From: Opitutaceae bacterium
Lineage (GTDB): Bacteria > Verrucomicrobiota > Verrucomicrobiia > Opitutales > Opitutaceae
Assembly: GCA_014879845.1 (NCBI GenBank)
Contig: JACSRI010000106.1
Location: 46,460-110,459, forward strand
Length of the DNA stretch: 64,000 bases
Direction of reading: 5' to 3'
The translations under genes were made by a program, and so were the position numbers. Positions 48,577-57,239 of the stretch are shown in pieces; the stretch's first letter is position 1, and the number at the start of each line of letters is the position of its first letter. The notes under the pieces were generated by a model. The model saw only the letters and a list, made by a program, of their open reading frames with translations. It did no database searches and had not been told where the DNA came from.

Positions 48577-49491
48577 ATGCATGTGATCGAGACAACGGGA
48601 CTGTCCGGGCGACCGCGCGATGGCGGCGGCGCGCTCGACATCACGTGGGCGGTGTCGCCCGGCGTGCGCGTCGCGCTCATCGGCGCCGAAGGCGCCGGCA
48701 AGTCCGCCCTGCTGCGCCTGCTGCTCAATCTCGATCCGATTCGCGCCGGGACCGCGCGTGTCCTGGGGAAGGCTCCCGCCCGGCTCTCCGGCGCGACCTT
48801 CGCCCGCATCGGCTACGTCCCGCAGCATCACCTCGTGCCGCTGCACCTCAACGTGCGCCAGCACCTGGCGCGCTGGCGGGGATTCTACCCGACCTGGGAC
48901 CAGGAGTTTGCGCTGCACCTGAGCGTGCGGCTCGCGCTGCCGCTGGATGTGCGCGCGAACCATCTCGAGCGTCCGCTCCGACTCAAGGCCGCGCTCCTTT
49001 CCTCACTGGCCTACCGGCCGGACCTGTTGTTCATGGACGGTTCATTCGACCAGATGGAGGACGGTGATCGCCGCGAGGTCGGGGCCGCGCTCAACGAGGC
49101 GTTGACGCCCGGCCGGTCCGTGCTCATCGCGACAGCGCGGGATGCGGCCTGCCTGGAGGGCGTGTGCGACCACATCGCGTGGCTGCAGGAGGGTCGCATC
49201 CAGGTCTTCGATCGTGTCGATGCGCTGATGAACCAGTACCGGCGGATCACCGTGACCTTCGCGCATCCGCCAGGCCGCCTCGTCGACCTGCCCCCGGAGT
49301 GGATCCTGCTCGATGCCCGCGGCCGCCGGCTCCATGCCGTGGATACACGGTTCGGCGACGGCGCGACCCTGCGCGGGTGGCTGGCGACGTTTCCCGGCGC
49401 CACCGTGGAGGACCGGCCGATGGTGCTGGCGGAGATCGGCGAGGCGCTCGCGCGCCGGGCCGCCGCCGTGCGGGAGGGCGGTGCGTCATGA
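48577..49491 (+). CDS. ABC-type ATP-binding protein, degenerate
   Basis: A 304-residue ABC ATPase-like protein, partner of the membrane protein that overlaps its end (ATGA at 49488). Walker A GAEGAGKSALLR is intact. The LSGGQ signature is replaced by LERPLRLKAALLSSLAYRP. Walker B is LLFMDGSFD, with Gly where the catalytic Glu should be. It could bind ATP yet hydrolyse it poorly or not at all. The C-terminal 90 residues (RITVTFAHPPGRLVDLPPEWILLD) form an extra domain seen in some ABC-2 type exporters. The transported substrate is unknown. Confidence 0.8.
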   Translation: MHVIETTGLSGRPRDGGGALDITWAVSPGVRVALIGAEGAGKSALLRLLLNLDPIRAGTARVLGKAPARLSGATFARIGYVPQHHLVPLHLNVRQHLARWRGFYPTWDQEFALHLSVRLALPLDVRANHLERPLRLKAALLSSLAYRPDLLFMDGSFDQMEDGDRREVGAALNEALTPGRSVLIATARDAACLEGVCDHIAWLQEGRIQVFDRVDALMNQYRRITVTFAHPPGRLVDLPPEWILLDARGRRLHAVDTRFGDGATLRGWLATFPGATVEDRPMVLAEIGEALARRAAAVREGGAS

Positions 49492-50201
49492 CCATCCTGC
49501 GCGTGATCCTGCGCGACGCACGGCGCTCGGCCCTGGTCGTGCTCGCCGCCGGGGCGATCGATTTTCTCGCCCTTTTGGGCGAGCGCAACGGCTGGTTGCC
49601 AGGCGAGGTCGTCGTCTGGCTGGGGCGCCTGCTGATGCTGGCCATCGGGGCCGAGGTTGTCTTCGGCGACCCGATCAGCGGCGCGGCCGCGCAGTGGCGC
49701 ACGCGGCCGATCTCCGGTTCGGCCATGGCCGTGGGTAAGACGCTCATGCTCGCGGGTGTGGCCTTCGGCATCGGGGTCGCGATGTTCGCGGTGCAGCTCC
49801 TTTCGGGCGTGGAGATGTGGCCGGGGGCCACGCGGGCGCTCTGGGAGGTGCTGAGTGCCGCCGTCTGGGTGCTCCTGGGAGCCGCGCTGGCCGTGCTCGT
49901 CGAGACGCCGCGGGCATTCATCGTGCAGACCGGGTGCGCGCTCGTCGCGGCCGCCATCGCCGTGGCCGCGGCGCTCTTCCTCGCGCGATACAATGAGCTG
50001 ATGACGATGCTCGTCGTGAAGGGCGCGCGCGAACACGGGCGCGCCGTGATGCTGGCCGGGGGACTCTCCATCCTGTGCGCCTTCGCCGCGGTGGCGCGCC
50101 GGTACATGTGGCCGCATCGGATCTGGACCGCGCGAGGTCTGGCGTGGCTGGCCTGCCTGTTTGTCCTCGGCCACGAGGGCCTGCGGTTGCTCGTGTCGTG
50201 A
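49488..50201 (+). CDS. membrane protein, likely ABC permease partner
   Basis: A 237-residue membrane protein with about six hydrophobic segments (e.g. LVVLAAGAIDFLALLGE, VGKTLMLAGVAFGIGVAMFAVQLL). No permease motif is recognisable. Its four-base overlap with the ATPase gene is the main reason to call it the membrane half of the transporter. Confidence 0.7.
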   Translation: MTILRVILRDARRSALVVLAAGAIDFLALLGERNGWLPGEVVVWLGRLLMLAIGAEVVFGDPISGAAAQWRTRPISGSAMAVGKTLMLAGVAFGIGVAMFAVQLLSGVEMWPGATRALWEVLSAAVWVLLGAALAVLVETPRAFIVQTGCALVAAAIAVAAALFLARYNELMTMLVVKGAREHGRAVMLAGGLSILCAFAAVARRYMWPHRIWTARGLAWLACLFVLGHEGLRLLVS

Positions 50202-50323
50202 GCCCGGCCGGCGCAAGTGATTCGTGGCTCAAGGATTTTGCCGCCGCCCGCGGGTGTGCTGAAATTTCCCGTTGACACTCCCCGGCTCGGACGGGAGCGT
50301 TCGCCTCCCTGTTCCGGGACACG

Positions 50324-50400
50324 GTGGTTGTAGCTCAGTTGGTTAGAGCACCAGATTGTGGATCTGGGGGTCGCGGGTTCAAATCCCGTCAGCCACCCCA
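50324..50400 (+). tRNA. tRNA-His (GTG)
   Basis: Complete cloverleaf. The acceptor stem GTGGTTG pairs with CAGCCAC. The anticodon stem CCAGA/TCTGG carries the loop TTGTGGA with anticodon GTG at 50358-50360. The T arm GCGGGTTCAAATCCCG follows. The extra G at 50323 opposite C73 is the tRNA-His-specific G-1 position. CCA is encoded (50398-50400). A TTGACA at 50272-50277 may be part of its promoter. Confidence 0.97.
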
Positions 50401-50492
50401 CCGGTGACCCAAGGCGTGGATGCGCGGCGGTCGCACGTTTGCGCAGCGGCGGGGTTGCCGGCCTGGGTCGCGAACTCGACGGTCGCGGGGTC

Positions 50493-51350
50493 ATGCTACC
50501 CCGCACGAAACTACCCCGCGTTCTGACCACTGCCTTGTTTCTCGCCGGTTCGGCGGGCCTGCTCCGGGCCGAGCCGCCCGCGAAGGCCGACGAGTACCGC
50601 GCCGGCCGGAATTTCATCGCGACCAAGGTGTATTCAGCCGAAGATGACGCTGCCGTGCTCAAGGCCTTCGAGGGCCTGCGGGTGGCCGACGTGACCGACG
50701 GCATGGATTTCGTCGGGCTCACGAATGTCGGCTTGATGGACCCGGAGATCCAACCGCTCTGGAAGGACGCCAGGGAGTACAAGCACCGCTTCATCGGCAT
50801 CGCCGTGACCGTGCGCTACGTGCCGACGCAGCGTCCGCCGGCGCCGGCGGGGCTCAGTTACGAGGCGTTCCGCGCCTGGGAGGGCACCTGGTACGACGAA
50901 CTCTCGCCGGAGCCTTTCATGGAGATCATCCGGCCGGGATCGGCCATCATCATCGACGAGGCGCCGGACGCCGATGTCGGCAGCATCGGTTCGAATAACA
51001 TCATGGCCTGGAAACTCAAGGGAGCCGTGGGCGTGGTGACCGATGCGACCGCACGCGACACCGACGAGGTCATCACCGAAGGCGTGCCGCTCTACCTGCG
51101 CCGGCCAGGCCGCGGCATCCGTCCCGGGCGCAACGAGGTGGAGTCGGTCAACCGCCCGGTCGTGGTCGGCGGCGTGCTCGTCAATCCCGGTGACGTGATC
51201 GTGGCCGACGGCGACGGCGTCGTCGTGGTGCCGCGCGAGCAGGCACTCAAGGTCGCGGAGTTTGCCTACAAGATCATCGCGGGTGACAAGGATGGCCGGC
51301 GCAACCTCTACAAGGCGCTCGGCCTTCCCGAGGACGCCTCGGTCCGCTGA
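50493..51350 (+). CDS. exported RraA-like / HMG-aldolase-fold protein
   Basis: A 285-residue protein with a signal peptide (MLPRTKLPRVLTTALFLAGSAGLLRA). The mature part has the RraA/aldolase fold: LRVADVTDGMDFVG, then IIIDEAPDADVGSIGSNNIMAWKLKGAVGVVTDATARDTDEV and VNPGDVIVADGDGVVVVPREQA. The residues GSNN...GVVTDATARD form the active-site region of HMG/CHA aldolases and of RraA. An exported version is unusual since RraA and the aldolases are cytoplasmic. It may act on a periplasmic keto-acid; this is inference. The ATG at 50493 begins the signal. Confidence 0.8.
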   Translation: MLPRTKLPRVLTTALFLAGSAGLLRAEPPAKADEYRAGRNFIATKVYSAEDDAAVLKAFEGLRVADVTDGMDFVGLTNVGLMDPEIQPLWKDAREYKHRFIGIAVTVRYVPTQRPPAPAGLSYEAFRAWEGTWYDELSPEPFMEIIRPGSAIIIDEAPDADVGSIGSNNIMAWKLKGAVGVVTDATARDTDEVITEGVPLYLRRPGRGIRPGRNEVESVNRPVVVGGVLVNPGDVIVADGDGVVVVPREQALKVAEFAYKIIAGDKDGRRNLYKALGLPEDASVR

Positions 51351-51479
51351 GGCGTCACCGCCCCGGTGAGCGATGGGTTCGTACGGCTGGGACGTGCGTC
51401 GGTGGCCGCGCGTCGCGAAGCCGCTTGCCGCAGCATCGCGCCGGCACCAGCGTGAGTGTGCGCGGATGCGCCACCCCTT

Positions 51480-52484
51480 GTGAACCGCACTCTCTTTGTC
51501 ATTCGTCTCGTTTTCGTGATCGTTTGCGTGCTCGGCGGCTGGATGGTGTCGCTGACCGTGGGCGATTGGGCGGGCTACCAGTTCAGCGCAGCGCTGATCG
51601 GGTTTCTTCTCGGGATCCTTACCGTGCTGGTGGACGTGTTCCTGAAGGGCTTCTCCCTGCGCGGGCTCTCGGCTGTGACCTTCGGCCTGGCCGTGGGTTC
51701 GCTCGTGGCCTTCCTCATCGGCACCTCGCCGTTGTTCCAGTTCGGTGATCCACAGCTGCTCTACCTCTCGCGCCTGGCCCTCTTCGTCCTTTGCGCCTAT
51801 CTCGGCACGGTCATCGCGTTGCGCGGCAAGGACGAGTTTCAGCTCGTGATTCCCTATGTGCGCTTCGTGCCGCACGAGGTGGACGTGCCGCTCGTCGTCC
51901 TCGACACGAGCGCACTCATCGATGGCCGCATCCTCAAGATCCGCGAGGCGAACTTCCTGCCCTCGGCGCTGATCGTGCCGCAGTTTGTCCTCGATGAACT
52001 GCAGGTGATCGCCGGCGCCCGCGATCCGTCCCGCGCCGTGCGCGGACGCAAGGGCCTGGAGGTGCTCAACAAGCTCCGCCAGTTGCCCAATGCCGACATC
52101 CGCGTGGTCGAGAGCGAGGTCGGCAAGGGGACGAATCCCGAGGACAAACTGGTCTATCTGGCGCAGACGATGAAGGCGAAGCTGCTGACCACCGACTACA
52201 CGCTCGCGCAGCGTGCGCAGTTTCAGGGCGTGCCGTGGCTCAATCTCAACGCCCTCTCGAAGGCGCTGCATACCGAGGTGGCGGCCGGCGAGCAGTTCGA
52301 GGTCGACCTGGTGAAGCCGGGCAGAGAGGCCGGTCAGGCGGTGGGTTACCTCGCCGACGGCTCGATGGTCGTGGTCGACTCGGCGTCGACGCTCGTCGGC
52401 AAGCGCGTGGAGGTCGAGGTCGTGAGCATCCTTCCGTCGGCGGGCGGCAAGATTGTCTTCGCCCGCAGACTCGAGAAAGCCTGA
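51480..52484 (+). CDS. PIN/TRAM-domain membrane protein
   Basis: A 334-residue protein of the YacL type. Four N-terminal membrane segments (FVIRLVFVIVCVLGGWMVSL onward, to about residue 110), a PIN nuclease domain (VVLDTSALIDGRI, IVPQFVLDELQVIAG, GLEVLNKLR, KLLTTDYTLAQRA; four acidic positions intact), and a C-terminal TRAM domain (GQAVGYLADGSMVVVDSASTLVGKRVEVEV) for RNA binding. Probably a membrane-tethered RNase. Start is GTG 51480. Confidence 0.9.
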   Translation: MNRTLFVIRLVFVIVCVLGGWMVSLTVGDWAGYQFSAALIGFLLGILTVLVDVFLKGFSLRGLSAVTFGLAVGSLVAFLIGTSPLFQFGDPQLLYLSRLALFVLCAYLGTVIALRGKDEFQLVIPYVRFVPHEVDVPLVVLDTSALIDGRILKIREANFLPSALIVPQFVLDELQVIAGARDPSRAVRGRKGLEVLNKLRQLPNADIRVVESEVGKGTNPEDKLVYLAQTMKAKLLTTDYTLAQRAQFQGVPWLNLNALSKALHTEVAAGEQFEVDLVKPGREAGQAVGYLADGSMVVVDSASTLVGKRVEVEVVSILPSAGGKIVFARRLEKA

Positions 52485-52651
52485 GTCGCCCGCGTGGGCG
52501 GGCGCATCCTTGGGGTGGGTTACGGAGGTCGTCCGCATCGGCGGGTCGGGCTTTTCCCACGCCGTGCCGCGCGACACGCACGCGAGCCCACCGGTTCGGC
52601 CTGATTTTCAGGGGCTGTGCTCGTCGGTATGGTGGCGGCGCCCTCTTCGCC

Positions 52652-53305
52652 ATGGATCCCTCCTGCCGCCGCATCCTCGTCGTCGACGAACATCCCGTGA
52701 TCGGTTCGGGCCTCGCCCGGCTCGTCGAGGCCCAGGCGGGCTGGTCCATGGTCGGCACGGTGTGCACCCGCGACGCCGCGCGCGCGCAAGTCTCGCGCGG
52801 CGCGGTCGCTCTCGTGGTCCTCGAGCCGGCGATCCAGGGATTGGATGGTCTCGGCTGGATCGAGGAGATCGCCATGCACGCCCGCGTGCTGTGTTTCTCG
52901 ACGTTGGAGGAGAACCTGCTCGCGGAGCGTGCGCTGCGTGCGGGGGCGCGAGGTTATCTCATGAAGACGAGCGGGTGCGAGGAGGTCGTCGCCGCGATGC
53001 ACACCGTGCTCGGCGGAGGAATCGCGTTGAGCGAGGCCATGCGCCGCCGGTTCATCGGGCGTCTGGCCGGAGTCGAGCCGCACGGCCTGGCCGCCGGCCT
53101 GGCGGTCCTGAACAACCGTGAGCTGCGGGTCGTGCATCTGCTCGGGGCCAACCACAGCGCCCGCCAGATCGCGGCTTGCATGCACGTGAGCGAGAAGACG
53201 GTCGCGACGCACCGGCAGAGGATTCGGGAGAAGCTCCGGCTGGCCAGCGCCCGCGACCTCGTGCGTGTGGCTGCCAGCTGGGTCGGGCAGGACTTGTTGT
53301 CCTGA
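52652..53305 (+). CDS. LuxR-type response regulator with Glu at phosphosite
   Basis: A 217-residue NarL/FixJ-family regulator. The receiver domain has Asp12-Glu13 in LVVDEHPV and Lys105 in LMKTSG, but the phospho-acceptor Asp is Glu58 (ALVVLEPAIQGLDG). The C-terminal helix-turn-helix is LNNRELRVVHLLGANHSARQIAACMHVSEKTVATHRQRIREKL. Glu can mimic phospho-Asp, so it may be always active. ATG 52652 chosen; upstream frame is unrelated. Confidence 0.9.
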   Translation: MDPSCRRILVVDEHPVIGSGLARLVEAQAGWSMVGTVCTRDAARAQVSRGAVALVVLEPAIQGLDGLGWIEEIAMHARVLCFSTLEENLLAERALRAGARGYLMKTSGCEEVVAAMHTVLGGGIALSEAMRRRFIGRLAGVEPHGLAAGLAVLNNRELRVVHLLGANHSARQIAACMHVSEKTVATHRQRIREKLRLASARDLVRVAASWVGQDLLS

Positions 53306-53430
53306 GCGACACGGCCAGCGCGGACGCGGGTGAAGGGGGAGGGCGGCAGGCGGGGTTGAACGGTGTCGCAGGCGCGCCGCACTTTCTCTTGCCGAACCGC
53401 CGGGCTGGACCAAGATGGCGCGCCAATCCC

Positions 53431-53835
53431 ATGGCTGAACCGCACGCGAGCGTCGATCCCAGCGGCATCACCGTCCTCCTCGCCGAGGACGAGTCGATGA
53501 TCCGTGAGTTGATCGCGACCTTCCTGACCAACCTCGGCTACAAGGTCATCGAGGCCGAAAACGGGCGCGAGGCCGCGGAGAAGGCCCGCGAACTCGGCAC
53601 GGAGAATGTCGGTCTCCTGATCACCGACCTCGTCATGCCGGTCATGGGCGGGCTCGAGCTGGCGGCCGAGCTGCGGCTGCAGCACGCCGGCCTGCGCGTG
53701 CTGTTTATTTCTGGATACACCGACGATGTCGTGATCCTCGAGGGCGAGGCGCGCAACAAGACCGCCTTCCTGCGCAAGCCCTTCCGCTTCGACATGCTCA
53801 AGCAGCAGATCGAGACGCTGCTGGCGGCGGCGTAG
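53431..53835 (+). CDS. CheY-like single-domain response regulator
   Basis: A 134-residue stand-alone receiver. Acidic pocket ITVLLAEDESMIREL, acceptor Asp in GLLITDLVMPVMGG, and Lys in FLRKPFRFDML (the KP pair). No output domain. It lies between two LuxR-type regulators; no kinase is adjacent. Confidence 0.92.
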   Translation: MAEPHASVDPSGITVLLAEDESMIRELIATFLTNLGYKVIEAENGREAAEKARELGTENVGLLITDLVMPVMGGLELAAELRLQHAGLRVLFISGYTDDVVILEGEARNKTAFLRKPFRFDMLKQQIETLLAAA

Positions 53836-53929
53836 GCGGGAGTCGACGTGGAGGCGGTGGCGCGACACGCGGAGGTGTCCCGATTCGACCCTGACGCGTC
53901 AGTTTCCCCAGGCCAGGTGCGGCGCGGAC

Positions 53930-54664
53930 TCAGCCGCGGGCGTTTTCCTGCTCCACCCACTGCACCGAGAACTGCACGAGTTCCGTGGCATTGCGGAGAT
54001 TGAGCTTCTCCTTGATGTGGGCGCGATGCGACTCGATCGTCTTCACGCTCAGGTTGAGCGTCGACGCGATCTCGCGCGTCGAGAGACCGCGACCGATGAG
54101 CTGGATGACCTCGAGTTCGCGGTCGCTCAGGCGGTCGACGGGTGAGGTCGACGTGTCGCCGCCGCCGCTGACCAACTGGTGAAGGACCTGATCGGCCACG
54201 CGGTTGGACACGTAGATGTCGCCGTTCATGATGCGGCGGATCGCCGTGATGATCTTGTCGGCGGATTCCTGCTTCATCACGTAGGCGCGCGCGCCGGCGC
54301 GCAGCGCGCGCTGCGCGTAGACCGTCTCGTCGTGCATCGAGAAGACGAGGATCGGGATGTTGTGGCGGATGGCCTTGATGTTCTTGATCAGCTCGAGGCC
54401 GTTGTTGCCGCGCAGGGAGATGTCCACGATCACGAGGTCGGGATTCTTGACTGTGATGCCGTGGAGTGCCTTGGCCGCGTCGTCGGATTCACCGCAGACG
54501 GTCATATCGGGCTCGGCATTGATCACCTGCCCAAGACCCTGACGCACCAGGGGGTGGTCATCGACCACGTAGACCTGGACTTTCTTGATGCCGGGATTGG
54601 CCGGAGCCGGAGCGGCTGCCGGACGGACGAGGGGAGTGCGATCGGGAGTGCTGGGAGCGCTCAT
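53930..54664 (-). CDS. NarL/FixJ-type response regulator
   Basis: A 244-residue regulator. A Pro/Ala-rich N-terminal lead of 27 residues precedes a receiver with VYVVDDHPLVRQGL, acceptor Asp in LVIVDISLRGNNG and Lys in YVMKQES. The helix-turn-helix is LSDRELEVIQLIGRGLSTREIASTLNLSVKTIESHRAHIKEKLNLRN. All key residues are intact, unlike its neighbour at 52652. No cognate kinase is beside it. Confidence 0.94.
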   Translation of the reverse strand: MSAPSTPDRTPLVRPAAAPAPANPGIKKVQVYVVDDHPLVRQGLGQVINAEPDMTVCGESDDAAKALHGITVKNPDLVIVDISLRGNNGLELIKNIKAIRHNIPILVFSMHDETVYAQRALRAGARAYVMKQESADKIITAIRRIMNGDIYVSNRVADQVLHQLVSGGGDTSTSPVDRLSDRELEVIQLIGRGLSTREIASTLNLSVKTIESHRAHIKEKLNLRNATELVQFSVQWVEQENARG

Positions 54665-55060
54665 GGAATATTCGGCTCGTGGAGACGGAGTGAGGATGCG
54701 CCTGTAGTGGCTGGATCAGTGCCGGCGGCTGACGTGGAGGGAAATGCGGTGTCCACGCTAGGTATCGACCGGCTCAGGGTGTGGCTGAAATTTCGGGAAC
54801 CTGTTTGTTTCGAATGAATTGAACGTGTCGAGGACGAGATTCGGGAGCGGGGCGCGGCCGGACCACAAGCGCGGGAGCGCCATGCCTCACCCCAAACTCT
54901 GGCCTTTACCATACCTGACGACCCCATCGGGGCAAGCACGCTGTCGAATATACAGACAGGACCTGAGGTATCGTAGGTGCTGGATGGCAAGTCGGACGTC
55001 CCGGGCCGGGCGCCGAGTCGCTCCAGCCGGTCGGCCGCCTCGTGGTGGAGGGCGTGCGGA
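54665..55060. other. intergenic, no gene seen
   Basis: About 395 bases between the start of the NarL-type regulator gene and the end of the membrane-protein gene, both on the minus strand. It should include the regulator's promoter. No protein or RNA gene is supported. Confidence 0.5.
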
Positions 55061-56527
55061 TCAGCGTGGGTCGGAATCCCGCCAGCGGGCGGGCTTGGCC
55101 CCTGAGGGCGTCGGCGAAGGGGCCCCTTGGTCCGGGGCGCTCCCGGCGGAGTCGTCGCCAGGAGCGATCGCGCCACGGAGCACTTCGGGCGGGATGTCTG
55201 CGGCGTTGGGGTTGAGCAGGGCCGTGCCAAGGAGCCGTTTGCGGTGACGCTCCTCTCGGAGGCGCTCGCGCTCGTCCATGGCGACCGCACTGCGGCGCAT
55301 GCGCGTGGCGAGCAGGCGCCACGTGAGCAGCGGCGCGGCAAGATAGGCCGCGCGGTGAATCAACGCCATGTCGGCCGATGTATAGAGCCCGAGCGCCAGA
55401 ATATGGACGGGCAGGAAGAAGCACACGGCTGCCCGGTCGCCCGGATGTCGCGCGAAGGCCGCGAATGCGGCGCCCATGAGCGCGCCGGCCAGCGCGAGCG
55501 TGAGGACCACGCCGACCCAGCCTCCGCTGATCCACCCGTCGGATACGAGCGTGAATGGGAGCCCGCGAAAACGGCCCTGGCGGCCGAGCTCGACTCCGGC
55601 GGCCTCGGCGGCGGCCAACGGTGAATAGGTGGACGAAGCAAGCACGGCCGCCGCCGAGGCCAGATGCTGGCGCCCGAGGGTGTGTTCCCCGGCTTTGTCC
55701 GGCACGACGGCGATGACCGCGGCCAGCGCCTCGACGTGCGCCCACGATCGTCGGTCCACCTGGTCGGCCAGGCCCGGACCCGTCGAGGTGGCAGCCGCCG
55801 GAGCCTCGCGGAAGCCCAGCCAGGACGCTGCGGGAGAGCCCTCGCCGGTCAGCAGGAGTAGTGCAACCAGACCGAGGGCGCCCGCGACGAAAACCGGCAT
55901 CGAAGGAAAACTCCGTCGGTGGTTCCAGAGCCAGAGCAAGGTGAGCAGCAGTCCGGACCCGGCGACGACCGGCACCGGCGAGCCTGAGAGCGCCTGCATG
56001 CTGATGAGGGCGCCGACCGGCAGCAGGCTCCACACGCTCCACGAGCGGGCGAGCACCGTGAGCAGGGCGAGCGGCACGAGGGTGAACTGGAGATCGACGA
56101 TGTATCCAGAATGGCGGGTCGAGCCGATCCCGAGCATACCTCCCGCGATCGCGGGCACGACGAAGATCGCGGCCGCGACCACGAGGGCCCGGCGATCACT
56201 GGCGTCCATCTCCACCGGTTCCTCGTCGTGCAGGACTCGTGAGCGAAACGTCGCTGCGGTGCAGGCCAGCGTGAACGACACCAGCCCGGCGGAGCTGACC
56301 CACAGGGCCTGACGCAGGTACTCGGCATCGGGCGACGCAAGGATCGTCGTCCACGTGCCATCCAGTCCCGCGGCGAAGAGGACCGTCGGCCGGAGGCAGA
56401 ACACGACGACGTGAAACGCCAGGTAGACCGTCGCCGGATGAAAGAGCGAGAGTCGGCCTCGCGCGCCCAGCAACCCGCAAACGAGGGCGGCGATGGTCCA
56501 CTGCAGGATCAGGTCGGAGGCATTCAT
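55061..56527 (-). CDS. multi-pass membrane protein, possible glycan polymerase
   Basis: A 488-residue protein with about ten membrane segments. A segment late in the protein, LPFTLVSDGWISGGWVGVVLTLALAGALMGAAF, resembles the end of Wzy-type O-antigen or oligosaccharide polymerases. It ends in a charged cytoplasmic tail (DERERLREERHRKRL). An acyltransferase gene precedes it by 61 bases on the same strand, which fits surface-polysaccharide synthesis. ATG 56527 is chosen. The polymerase call is tentative. Confidence 0.6.
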   Translation of the reverse strand: MNASDLILQWTIAALVCGLLGARGRLSLFHPATVYLAFHVVVFCLRPTVLFAAGLDGTWTTILASPDAEYLRQALWVSSAGLVSFTLACTAATFRSRVLHDEEPVEMDASDRRALVVAAAIFVVPAIAGGMLGIGSTRHSGYIVDLQFTLVPLALLTVLARSWSVWSLLPVGALISMQALSGSPVPVVAGSGLLLTLLWLWNHRRSFPSMPVFVAGALGLVALLLLTGEGSPAASWLGFREAPAAATSTGPGLADQVDRRSWAHVEALAAVIAVVPDKAGEHTLGRQHLASAAAVLASSTYSPLAAAEAAGVELGRQGRFRGLPFTLVSDGWISGGWVGVVLTLALAGALMGAAFAAFARHPGDRAAVCFFLPVHILALGLYTSADMALIHRAAYLAAPLLTWRLLATRMRRSAVAMDERERLREERHRKRLLGTALLNPNAADIPPEVLRGAIAPGDDSAGSAPDQGAPSPTPSGAKPARWRDSDPR

Positions 56528-56588
56528 GGACGATGGATGGGGGCGAAGGGCGGTCAGACCATGGAGGCGACGGCCTGCGCGGTCACGC

Positions 56589-57080
56589 CTAAGGCGTCGC
56601 AGGCTTCCGGAGTCTGCCGCGTGTCGTGTCGCGAGCCTCGACAGAAGTGGGGAAGAACTCCAGCGCATCATCGGCGCCCCGACGTCCGACGACACGCGCT
56701 GGTGTACCTGAGACGATGGCGCGGTCAGGCACATCGTCGATCACGAGCGCCTCGGCGGCGACGACAGCACCCGCGCCGACCTGCGCTCCTGCCGTGATGA
56801 GACAGTGCGCGCCGAGCCATGCCCTGGAGCCGATCGTCATGGCATCGGTCTGCGTCGCTGATCCTGTGCTGGTGGAGCGGGCGATCTCGTTAACCGCAAG
56901 AACCGTGACCCCCGTGCCACTGACCACGCCATCGCCGATAGAAACTCCGGTGCCGCGCGCGTCGATCAACGTGCCGCGCGCGAGCCGCACGCCTGCGCCG
57001 AGCACGACGTTTCGGCCGGCCCGGAATCGCGCGCCCGCGAGACGGTGCAGGAGGAGGCGCGCGAGGTTGCGAAGTGACAT
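56589..57080 (-). CDS. left-handed beta-helix acyltransferase
   Basis: A 163-residue hexapeptide-repeat transferase of the maltose/galactoside acetyltransferase type. Repeats with an aliphatic residue every six run from about residue 20: VVLGAGVRLARGTLIDARGTGVSIGDG, then MTIGSRAWLGAHCLITAGAQVGAGAVVAAEALVIDDVPDRAIVSGTPARVVGRR, the usual C-terminal cap. It probably O-acetylates a sugar for surface polysaccharide. ATG 57080 is chosen. Confidence 0.85.
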   Translation of the reverse strand: MSLRNLARLLLHRLAGARFRAGRNVVLGAGVRLARGTLIDARGTGVSIGDGVVSGTGVTVLAVNEIARSTSTGSATQTDAMTIGSRAWLGAHCLITAGAQVGAGAVVAAEALVIDDVPDRAIVSGTPARVVGRRGADDALEFFPTSVEARDTTRGRLRKPATP

Positions 57081-57239
57081 TTCGGGAGGCGACTGGAGGC
57101 GGCCGACGGAAGGAGGACGCAGGTGGTGCGTATCTGCTCCCTTGTGCGGGACCGGCTTTGCCAAGCCAACCTCCTTCGCGGGCGCGGCGAAGGATCGAGA
57201 TTTGCCTTTGGCGCGGAATTGACTGAGGAACCGTGTCCG

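Noticed and set aside
46366..48963. An 865-codon minus-strand frame
   Set aside because: It covers the antisense of nuoA, the cyclase fusion and the ABC gene and shows only Arg/His/Asp-rich shadow composition.
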